Assembly: GCA_046153015.1 (NCBI GenBank)
Contig: JBJXGF010000235.1
Coordinates: 1-11,295, forward strand
Origin: JBJXGF01 sp046153015
GTDB lineage: Bacteria; Actinomycetota; Acidimicrobiia; Acidimicrobiales; CAIXPF01
DNA: 11,295 nucleotides
Reading direction: 5' to 3'
Of the stretch, positions 6,042-11,295 are shown piece by piece. The notes under the pieces are model-generated. The model searched no databases. It was not told the origin of the DNA and saw only the letters and a program-made list of their open reading frames with translations. The translations under genes were made by a program, and so were the position numbers. Within the stretch, counting starts at the first letter, position 1. Each line of letters begins with the position of its first letter.

Positions 6042-8372
6042 GTGGGCGGTGAGGGGCCCGGCTGGGAGGCGGCCTGCCCGCAGTGCCTGCACCCGCTCGG
6101 GCCCTTCGAGGCGAGCGCGGCGGCGCTGCGCTGCGAGTCCTGCGAGCTGAGCTTCGCCCACCGGGACGGCGTGTGGCGGTTCCTCACCCCCGACCGCACG
6201 GCGCCCCTCGAGCGCTTCCTCGCCGACTATCACACCGTGCGCCGCGCCGAGGGGCGGGGCAGCGAGGACCCGGCGTACTACCGCCGCCTCCCCGAGCCCG
6301 CTCCCGACGATCCGCTGGCGTGGCAGTGGGCGCTGCGGGCCCGCACGTGGTCCCACGTCCGCCGCCGAATCCTGCCCGAGCTGGCGCCGGGCAGTCGGGT
6401 CGTCGACCTCGGCGCCGGGGTGGGCTGGCTCTCGCACCGCCTCGGCGAGCTCGGCTTCGCGCCGCTCGCCGTCGACCTCTCCGACGACCCGCTCGACGGG
6501 CTCGGCGCCATCGCCCGCTACAGCGGAGGTTGGCCGGTGGTGCAGGCCGAGTTCGACCTGCTGCCCCTGCCCGACGCCTGCGCCGACCTGGTGATCTTCA
6601 ACGCCAGCCTCCACTACAGCACCGACTACCGGGTGACGCTGGCCGAGGCGCTGCGCGTGCTGCGCCCGAACGGGCGCCTCCTCGTGCTCGACAGCCCGCT
6701 CTACCGGCGCTCGGCCTCGGGGCGCCAGATGGTGGCTGAGCGCCACGCCGAGTTCGAGGCCCGCTTCGGGGTGCGCTCGGATTCGGCGCCCGCGGTCGAG
6801 TACCTGACCGAGGGCATGCTCGTCCGCCTGGCCGACGAGCTCGGCCTCGTGTGGCGCCGGTCCCGGCCGTGGTACGGCTGGCGCTGGGCGCTGCGGCCGC
6901 TGCGGGCGAAGCTGCGCCGCCGGCGGGAACCGAGCCGGTTCGTCGTGCTGCTGGCCGAGCGCGTGGCAGGCGCCGAGCCGGCCCCACTTCCGGCCGAGCC
7001 GGCCCCGCTCCCGGCCGAGCCGCGCCGGTTGGCTCGCACCTGGCCGCAGCGCCTCGTGCTCGCCGCCGGCGCGGTCTCGGCGCTCACCGGTCTCGCCGCG
7101 GCGGCCGGCCTCGGCCTGGTCGGCGCGAAGACCGCGCAGATCCAGCGGGTCGCCCTGGGGGTGGAGCTGCCGGCGCCGTCGCGCCCCGCCGGCGAGGCCG
7201 GGGGCGACGCCGCCGCGCCGGTCAACGTGCTGGTGGTGGGCATCGACAACGCGGCCGGCCTCGCCCCCGGCGACCGCCGCCGCCGGGAGGCGCAGCTCCA
7301 TTCCGACACGATCATGCTCCTGCGCCTCGACCCGGCCAGCGGGCTCGCCGCCCTGCTCAGCTTCCCCCGCGACCTCTGGCTGCGCATCGGGGAGGGCGGA
7401 CCGCAGAGCCGCATCAACACCGCGCTGCCCCTCGGCGGGCCCGACCTCTTGATCGAGACGATCCGGGCCAACTTCGCCCTCGACGTCCACCATTACGTGG
7501 AGATCGACTTCGCCCAGTTCGGCCGGCTGGTCGACGCGGTCGGCGGGATCCCGATGCCGTTCGACCGTCCGGTGCGAGACGACTGGAGCGGGCTGTGGGT
7601 GGGCGAGGCCGGCTGCGTCGTGCTCGACGGCGACACCGCCCTCGACTACGTGCGGGCTCGTCACCTGCAGGTCTACGACGGCGGACGCTGGCAGGCGGAC
7701 CCGCTGTCGGATCTCTCGCGCATCCGCCGCCAGCAGGACTTCGTGCGCCGTTCGCTCCAGCAGGCCCGGGCGAAGGGCCTCGCCAATCCGGTCACCGCCA
7801 ACCGCCTGATCGACGTCGGTCTCGACAGCGTGACGATCGACGAGTCGTTCTCGGTGGCCGAGATCCTGGCGCTGGCCCGCCGGTTCCGTTCGCTCGACCC
7901 CGAGCAGCTGCTGACCTACTCGCTGCCGACCCGGGCCGACACCACCTCCGGCGGCGCCCAGATCCTGCGCCTGCTCCCCGAGGAGGCGGCGCCGACGCTC
8001 GACATCTTCCGGGGCGTGAACCCCGACAGCCCGGCCGCGGTCCCGGTGACCGTGCGGGGCGGCGACGCGCTGGCCGCCGCCCTGAGCGCCGCCGGCTTCC
8101 CGGCCGTTGCTGCCTCGCCCGCCGCTGCGCCGGCGCGCACCACGATCCGGTACGCGGCGGGCAGCCGCTACCGGGCCGAGCTGCTGGCCCGCTGGCTGAG
8201 CGTGGAGCCGGTGCTGACCTCGGCCCGGCTGCCCGGGTCCGGCGTGGAGCTCACGGTCGGCCTCGACGGCGTTACCGTGCTCGCCGAACCCCGCCGGGCC
8301 GGCTCCCACTGGGAGGCCGAGCCCGCAGGCGGCGTGCTGCCCGGCGAGGGCAAAGACCTGTGCACCGGCTGA
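6042..8372 (+). CDS. Zinc ribbon-methyltransferase-transmembrane-LCP (LytR-CpsA-Psr) fusion protein
   Basis: One uninterrupted 776-residue frame. Residues 12-34 hold a CPQC...CESC zinc ribbon (C12, C15, C31, C34), the usual lead-in to some sugar or lipid methyltransferases. Residues about 95-305 are a class I methyltransferase: motif I VVDLGAGVGWLS (120-131), D145 in AVDLSDD, and VIFNASLHY (184-192). A linker of AEPAPLP repeats (311-327) leads to one transmembrane helix (about 336-361). Residues 394-575 are an LCP domain with its charged residues: NVLVVGID (D402), SDTIML (D422), FPRD (R443, D444), SRINT (R457), DYVRAR (R538, R540) and SRIRRQQDF (560-567). Residues about 667-742 resemble the LytR C-terminal domain. 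LCP proteins transfer polyprenyl-diphosphate-linked glycopolymers to the cell wall. The methyltransferase would face the cytoplasm and the LCP domain the outside. The GTG at 6042 has a GAGGGG site 5 bases upstream. Each half is a firm call; the joint function is inference. Confidence 0.88.
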   Translation: MGGEGPGWEAACPQCLHPLGPFEASAAALRCESCELSFAHRDGVWRFLTPDRTAPLERFLADYHTVRRAEGRGSEDPAYYRRLPEPAPDDPLAWQWALRARTWSHVRRRILPELAPGSRVVDLGAGVGWLSHRLGELGFAPLAVDLSDDPLDGLGAIARYSGGWPVVQAEFDLLPLPDACADLVIFNASLHYSTDYRVTLAEALRVLRPNGRLLVLDSPLYRRSASGRQMVAERHAEFEARFGVRSDSAPAVEYLTEGMLVRLADELGLVWRRSRPWYGWRWALRPLRAKLRRRREPSRFVVLLAERVAGAEPAPLPAEPAPLPAEPRRLARTWPQRLVLAAGAVSALTGLAAAAGLGLVGAKTAQIQRVALGVELPAPSRPAGEAGGDAAAPVNVLVVGIDNAAGLAPGDRRRREAQLHSDTIMLLRLDPASGLAALLSFPRDLWLRIGEGGPQSRINTALPLGGPDLLIETIRANFALDVHHYVEIDFAQFGRLVDAVGGIPMPFDRPVRDDWSGLWVGEAGCVVLDGDTALDYVRARHLQVYDGGRWQADPLSDLSRIRRQQDFVRRSLQQARAKGLANPVTANRLIDVGLDSVTIDESFSVAEILALARRFRSLDPEQLLTYSLPTRADTTSGGAQILRLLPEEAAPTLDIFRGVNPDSPAAVPVTVRGGDALAAALSAAGFPAVAASPAAAPARTTIRYAAGSRYRAELLARWLSVEPVLTSARLPGSGVELTVGLDGVTVLAEPRRAGSHWEAEPAGGVLPGEGKDLCTG
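6972..7022 (+). repeat. 21-bp tandem repeat coding for the interdomain linker
   Basis: Units begin at 6972, 6993 and 7014 with GCCGAGCCG; two are full 21-bp units and the third is partial. They encode AEPAPLP, AEPAPLP and AEP, a stiff Pro/Ala linker located exactly between the methyltransferase and the membrane helix of the LCP part. Two bases differ between the two full units. Confidence 0.85.
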
Positions 8373-8383
8373 GCGCGGCGCTC
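8371..8383. terminator. Short inverted repeat between convergent stops, weak terminator candidate
   Basis: GAGCGC-G-GCGCTC is a perfect 6-bp inverted repeat overlapping the stop codons of the LCP fusion (plus, 8370-8372) and the SnoaL-like gene (minus, 8385-8383). The placement suits a two-way terminator, but the stem is short and no T-run follows on either strand. Confidence 0.25.
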
Positions 8384-8808
8384 TACAGCTTCGGCTGATC
8401 GACCTCGCCCAGCACCACGATGCGTCGCTCGGCGATGCGCCACGTGCCGGCCTCCTTGCGCCAGCGGTCGTGGTACTGGCCGTGCACGAGGTAGTCGGGC
8501 CGATCCTTCTTGAAGCGGTGCCACGCCGACACGTAGCTCACCGAGCGCGCCTCGGCGTCGCCGGTGAGCTCGATCTCGAAGTTCGACACCTGATGCTGGG
8601 TGGCCTGCATCAAACCCTGGATGAACTTGTCGACAAAGGCGTGGATCTCGGCCTTTCCGCGCAGGTCGTCCCGGGTGTAGTTGGCCACGCAGTCCTCGGT
8701 GAACAGCTCCACGAAGGCGGCGGTGTCGCGGGCGTCGATGAGCCGGCAATAGGCGTGCATCACGTCGGCGATCGCTTGCCGCTCCACGAGCTGCTGCAGC
8801 TGATCCAT
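8383..8808 (-). CDS. SnoaL/NTF2-like protein
   Basis: The 141-residue protein has the length and layout of the SnoaL-like group of the NTF2 fold, a cone-shaped alpha+beta barrel. Seen: an N-terminal helix (LVERQAIADVMHAYCRLIDARD), then FVELFTEDCVANY, KAEIHAFVDKFI, and the strands HQVSNFEIELTGDAEARSVS and GTWRIAERRIVVLGE. Family members are isomerases, dehydratases, cyclases or ring-modifying proteins in steroid, polyketide and aromatic metabolism, and many have unknown substrates. The divergent short-chain dehydrogenase suggests they act in the same pathway. The ATG at 8808 has a GGGGGAAA ribosome site 2 bases upstream (G-run 5 bases away), and a TACGAT -10 box 33 bases upstream. It converges on the LCP fusion gene with a 10-bp gap. 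Confidence 0.85.
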   Translation of the reverse strand: MDQLQQLVERQAIADVMHAYCRLIDARDTAAFVELFTEDCVANYTRDDLRGKAEIHAFVDKFIQGLMQATQHQVSNFEIELTGDAEARSVSYVSAWHRFKKDRPDYLVHGQYHDRWRKEAGTWRIAERRIVVLGEVDQPKL

Positions 8809-8838
8809 GCTTTCCCCCAGGGTCGCGCGTCGGTGCGC

Positions 8839-8852
8839 GGCATCGTAGGGGA
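8839..8852. repeat. 14-bp promoter-region repeat, copy 2
   Basis: This is an exact copy of GGCATCGTAGGGGA at 2945-2958, again between divergent genes. Here it runs into GGGGAGGGG (8848-8856), which serves as the ribosome site of the dehydrogenase gene, 5 bases before its ATG. Confidence 0.6.
8842..8847 (-). promoter_or_regulatory. Putative -10 box of the SnoaL-like gene
   Basis: Minus-strand 8847-8842 reads TACGAT. A start about 7 bases downstream would give a leader of roughly 25 bases that contains the GGGGGAAA ribosome site of the SnoaL-like gene. Unlike the other promoters in the window, this one would make a conventional leadered message. Confidence 0.45.
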
Positions 8853-8861
8853 GGGGCGCTC

Positions 8862-9689
8862 ATGACGGGACGGCTCGAGGGCAAGGTGGCGGTGGTCACT
8901 GGCGCCAGCAACGGGATCGGCCGGGCCTGCGCGACCCGCTTCGCGGCGGAGGGCGCAGCGGTGGTGGTGGCCGACGTGCAGGAGGCGCCCGGCGCCGCGG
9001 TGGTCTCCAGCATCGAGGAGGCCGGCGGCCGGGCGGCGTTCGTGCGCCTCGACGCAGCCAGCGCCGCCGCCAACGAGGAGGCGATGGCGCTGGCGGTCGA
9101 CCGGTTCGGGGGCCTGCACGTGCTGGTCACCGCAGCCGGGGTGAGCCGGGGCGGCTACGTGAGCGGCGACCACGAGGCCTCGCTGAAGGCCATGCGGGAG
9201 CGGCTGGAGCGCCCGGATCCGGCGCTGGCCATCACCGAGCTCGACCTCGACAACTTCCGCGAGGTGCTCGAGATCAACCTCATCGGCACGCTGTTGGCCG
9301 TGCGGGCGGCGGCGGCGCACATGGTGGCGGCCGGGGGCGGCAGCATCGTGACGATCGCCTCGATCGCCGCGGTCGACCCGCTCTTCGGGGACCCCGCCTA
9401 TCCGGTGTCCAAGGCCGGGGTGTGGATGCTGACCAAGGCCGCCGCCCGTTCACTGGCCGGCGCCGGCGTGCGGGTCAACGCCATCGGCCCCGGCTTCATC
9501 GAGACGAACATGACCTCGGTGCTCGACGAGCTCGAGCCGATGCGCAACCTGGTGCTGGCCCAGACGCCGATGCGGCGCAAGGGCCGGCCCGAGGAGGTGG
9601 CGAACCTGGCGCTGTTCCTGGCCACCGACGAGGCGAGCTATGTGACCGGTGAGCTGATCCACCCCGACGGCGGCTGGTTCACCGGCTGA
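8862..9689 (+). CDS. Short-chain dehydrogenase/reductase (classical SDR, NAD-type)
   Basis: The 275-residue protein is a classical SDR that interconverts an alcohol and a ketone with a nicotinamide cofactor. Seen: the cofactor motif TGASNGIG (13-20), D38 at the end of strand 2 (VVVADVQ), which favours NAD over NADP, TAAG (90-93) where NNAG is usual, N139 in EINLIGTL, the catalytic S167 (IVTIASIAA) and Y180-x3-K184 (YPVSK). The C-terminus ends with the common GELIHPDGGWFTG. Between TAAG and N139 the chain is about 20 residues longer than typical (around 97-125), which should alter the cap over the active site. The ATG at 8862 follows GGGGAGGGG by 5 bases. It is divergent from the SnoaL-like gene; steroid, lipid or aromatic substrates are plausible but not shown. 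Confidence 0.92.
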   Translation: MTGRLEGKVAVVTGASNGIGRACATRFAAEGAAVVVADVQEAPGAAVVSSIEEAGGRAAFVRLDAASAAANEEAMALAVDRFGGLHVLVTAAGVSRGGYVSGDHEASLKAMRERLERPDPALAITELDLDNFREVLEINLIGTLLAVRAAAAHMVAAGGGSIVTIASIAAVDPLFGDPAYPVSKAGVWMLTKAAARSLAGAGVRVNAIGPGFIETNMTSVLDELEPMRNLVLAQTPMRRKGRPEEVANLALFLATDEASYVTGELIHPDGGWFTG

Positions 9690-9713
9690 GCGCAGCGAAG
9701 CCGGCACGACCGT

Positions 9714-9764
9714 GCGAGCGCCAGCGAGCCGGGCGTGGATGGGGTCTGGGGGCGCAGCCCCCAG
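9714..9764. repeat. 51-bp intergenic repeat element, copy 2
   Basis: The element has the same architecture as 5170-5220: GCGAGCGCCAGCGAGCCG (9714-9731), a 9-base variable part, GGGGT, and the hairpin CTGGGGGC-GCA-GCCCCCAG (9746-9764). The constant parts are identical to copy 1. Both copies lie just downstream of a TGA stop (25-35 bases). Confidence 0.8.
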
Positions 9765-9784
9765 GTTGAGAGCGGCTGAGCGCA

Positions 9785-9806
9785 GCCGGCCGGTAGCCGG
9801 CCGGTA
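9785..9806 (+). repeat. 11-bp tandem duplication in the helicase promoter
   Basis: GCCGGCCGGTA is present twice in direct contact. Each unit contains the palindrome GCCGGC and CCGG. The last two bases of the second unit begin the TAGCGT -10 box, so the first unit's TAGCCG may be a decayed or alternative box. Confidence 0.7.
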
Positions 9807-9810
9807 GCGT
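9805..9810 (+). promoter_or_regulatory. Putative -10 box of the helicase gene
   Basis: TAGCGT fits TANNNT and ends 7 bases before the ATG at 9818, implying a leaderless message. No ribosome site is needed or convincingly present (GGGCGG abuts the ATG too closely). No -35 element is recognised. Confidence 0.5.
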
Positions 9811-9817
9811 CGGGCGG

Positions 9818-11295
9818 ATGCGTCAGCCGTGGTCGCCCGCTCGGGCGTTCGAGCCCGAGGTGGTGGTCGCCCACCTCGGTCCGACCAACAGCGGCAAGTC
9901 CCATGCTGCGCTGGCGGCCCTCGCCGCGGCCGGCGCCGGTGTGTACGCCGCCCCCCTGCGCCTGCTGGCCCGGGAGGGGTACGAGAAGCTGCGCGTGGGG
10001 GCGCGCGCCGGGCTGCGCACCGGCGAGGAGCGGGTCGACCCCGGCGCCCCGATCCTGTGCTGCACGGCGGAGCTGACCCCGCTCACCGGCGAGGTGCTGG
10101 TGCTCGACGAGGTGCACTGGGCCGACGACCCCGAGCGTGGGTGGGCGTGGGGCAGGCTGCTGGCCAGCGCCGCGTACCGGCAGATCCACCTGGTGGGCGC
10201 AGCCAACGCCGAGCCGTTGCTGCGCGCCGCCTACGGGGAGCGTCTCGAGGTGCGTCGCACGCCGCGCCTCGTGCCGCTCACGTGGGGCGGCTCGGTCGGG
10301 GTGGGCGAGGCGCCGCCCGGTTCGCTGGTGGTCGCCTTCTCCCGCAAGGCCGTCCTCTCCCTGGCCCGCCAGATCGGCGAGGCGTCGGGTCAGCGGGTGG
10401 GGGCGCTGTACGGGGCGCTGCCGCCTCAGACCCGTCGGGCCGAGATCGAGCGGTTCGTCGCCGGCGAGCTGGACGTGCTCTGCGTGACCGACGTGATCGG
10501 TCATGGCATCAACCTTCCCGCGCGCACCGTGGTCATGGCCGAGACCTCGAAGTGGGACGGGCGGCGCCGGCGGCCCCTGCATCTGTGGGAGGCGGCGCAG
10601 ATCGTGGGGCGGGCCGGCCGGTTCGGGCTGGCCGAAGCGGGCGACGCCCGGGTGCTGCGCGGTGTGCCGGGGCTGGAGGCGAACGCCGCGCTGGTGCGGC
10701 GGGCGGTGGAGGCGGCGGAGGGATCTCGCGCCGCGGCGCCCAACCTAACCTCGGCGCCGATCCGGCCCACGCTCGACGACCTCGCCGCGTCGAACGGGCG
10801 CGAGCTGCGCGCTGCGGTCATCGCCTGGCATGCCCAGGCCGAGGCCGCCGCGCTCGACGAGCGGCGCTGGCTGCGCCCGGCGCCGCTGGCCGGCCTCGCC
10901 GCGGCGCTCGACGCGCTCGGCCACGCCGGCCTGCTCGACTCGCTGGGAGTGGAGGAGCTGTGGCGGCTCGGAACCCTTCCGGTGGAGGACCCAGCGTGGC
11001 TGGTCGAGCTCGGCCGGGCGCTGGTGGACCCCAGCCGGCGGCTGCGGGCGGCCGAACGCCGGGAGGAGCGGGCCTGGTCGATCGAGGAGGCCGAGCGGAC
11101 GGCGGCTCGGGCGCGTGGCCTGGCGTCGCTTGCCGGCGCGTTCCCCGGCGTGGGCGGGCTCGACCGGGACGAGCTGCTGGCGGTCGAGGCCGCCGCCGCG
11201 TCGCGTATCAGCGAGCTGCTCGAGGGGGAGATCGCCGGCAACCGGTTCGGGGTGTGCGGCGCCTGCCGCCGCCCCTGCCCGCCGTGGGCGGCGAG
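9818..11295 (+). CDS. Suv3-like DExH-box RNA helicase, C-terminus cut by the window
   Basis: The visible 492 residues match the SUV3 group of superfamily 2 helicases, best known as the helicase of the mitochondrial RNA degradosome and also found in some bacteria. Seen: Walker A GPTNSGKS (21-28), APLRLLARE (45-53), LVLDEVHWADD (94-104) with the DEVH box, RGWAWGRLL (108-116), HLVGAANAEP, AFSRK (173-177), YGALPPQTR (198-206), VTDVIGHGINLP (223-234) and QIVGRAGRFG (261-270) with the arginine fingers. GPTNSGKS, PLRLLA, RGWAW and AFSRK together are more specific to Suv3 than to general DEAD-box proteins. After the helicase core (about 310-470) comes an Ala/Leu-rich helical region. The visible end carries CGACRRPC, the start of a possible zinc-binding cluster. 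The likely role is ATP-driven RNA unwinding in RNA decay or processing. The start is set by the -10 box 7 bases upstream. Confidence 0.87.
   Translation, partial: MRQPWSPARAFEPEVVVAHLGPTNSGKSHAALAALAAAGAGVYAAPLRLLAREGYEKLRVGARAGLRTGEERVDPGAPILCCTAELTPLTGEVLVLDEVHWADDPERGWAWGRLLASAAYRQIHLVGAANAEPLLRAAYGERLEVRRTPRLVPLTWGGSVGVGEAPPGSLVVAFSRKAVLSLARQIGEASGQRVGALYGALPPQTRRAEIERFVAGELDVLCVTDVIGHGINLPARTVVMAETSKWDGRRRRPLHLWEAAQIVGRAGRFGLAEAGDARVLRGVPGLEANAALVRRAVEAAEGSRAAAPNLTSAPIRPTLDDLAASNGRELRAAVIAWHAQAEAAALDERRWLRPAPLAGLAAALDALGHAGLLDSLGVEELWRLGTLPVEDPAWLVELGRALVDPSRRLRAAERREERAWSIEEAERTAARARGLASLAGAFPGVGGLDRDELLAVEAAAASRISELLEGEIAGNRFGVCGACRRPCPPWAA

Larger units (their letters stand above)
9690..9817. 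other. 128-bp intergenic region before the helicase gene
   Basis: No gene is seen here. The region holds the 51-bp element (copy 2, 9714-9764), a perfect 11-bp tandem duplication of GCCGGCCGGTA (9785-9795 and 9796-9806), and a putative -10 box whose TA lies at the end of the second unit. Confidence 0.7.

Noticed and set aside
4923..8309. 1,128-codon open frame on the minus strand
   Set aside because: It lies opposite the radical SAM end, the methyltransferase and the LCP fusion, all of which have clear motifs; no family motif is visible in it.
8168..9130. Minus-strand frame overlapping the SnoaL-like gene
   Set aside because: It overlaps the SnoaL-like gene in another frame and the SDR start; the SnoaL-like frame has family sequence and a ribosome site, this one does not.
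5170..9764. Repeats as a CRISPR array
   Set aside because: Two copies 4.5 kb apart with genes between them; no regular spacers or cas genes.
10501..11241. Ser/Ala-rich minus-strand frame
   Set aside because: It is antisense to the Suv3-like helicase; composition artefact without domains.
1..11295. RiPP precursor peptide for the HprK-like/radical SAM genes
   Set aside because: I looked for a short frame with a leader/core pattern in the gaps (897-919, 2938-2959, 3707-3745, 5138-5249, 8809-8861, 9690-9817) and saw none; one could lie outside the window.

Overview
The window is very GC-rich DNA (well over 70% G+C by eye) with strong third-position G/C, frequent GTG starts and TANNNT-type promoter boxes lying 6-10 bases from start codons. 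This points to a high-GC actinobacterium. The protein mix (LCP protein, SnoaL-like plus SDR pair, Suv3-like helicase) would fit Acidimicrobiia or a relative, but that placement is inference. The DNA is packed with genes; I see no tRNA, rRNA, CRISPR array, transposase or phage gene. The very long open frames on the opposite strand are composition artefacts of the GC bias.

Layout: (1) 1-896, minus, a left-truncated NTP_transf_5-type nucleotidyltransferase. (2) 920-2089, plus, a GT4-type glycosyltransferase, divergent from (1) across only 23 bp. (3) 2014-2937, minus, an HPr-kinase-related P-loop protein whose 3' end overlaps that of (2). (4) 2960-3706, plus, a methyltransferase with an NPPY motif, divergent from (3) across 22 bp. 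(5) 3746-5137, plus, a radical SAM protein with an N-terminal cobalamin-binding-like domain. (6) 5250-6032, plus, a class I methyltransferase. (7) 6042-8372, plus, one open frame joining a zinc ribbon, a methyltransferase, a transmembrane helix and a LytR-CpsA-Psr (LCP) domain. (8) 8383-8808, minus, a SnoaL/NTF2-like protein. (9) 8862-9689, plus, a short-chain dehydrogenase. (10) 9818 to the right edge, plus, a Suv3-like DExH RNA helicase cut by the window.

Genes 1-7 look like one functional neighbourhood for building, methylating and attaching a surface glycan or lipid-linked glycoconjugate: nucleotidyltransferase, glycosyltransferase, HprK-like kinase, three methyltransferase domains, a radical SAM enzyme, and an LCP domain of the kind that moves polyprenyl-linked glycopolymers to the cell wall. 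HprK-like kinases and NTP_transf_5 proteins also recur together near polysaccharide and lasso-peptide loci, so a modified-peptide role is a second possibility, although no precursor peptide is visible. Genes 8-10 look like ordinary metabolic and RNA-processing genes unrelated to this block.

The most notable points are the methyltransferase-LCP fusion, the divergent promoter at 904-913 whose two -10 boxes overlap and appear to drive leaderless mRNAs both ways, and a 51-bp hairpin-bearing intergenic element present in two copies 4.5 kb apart.
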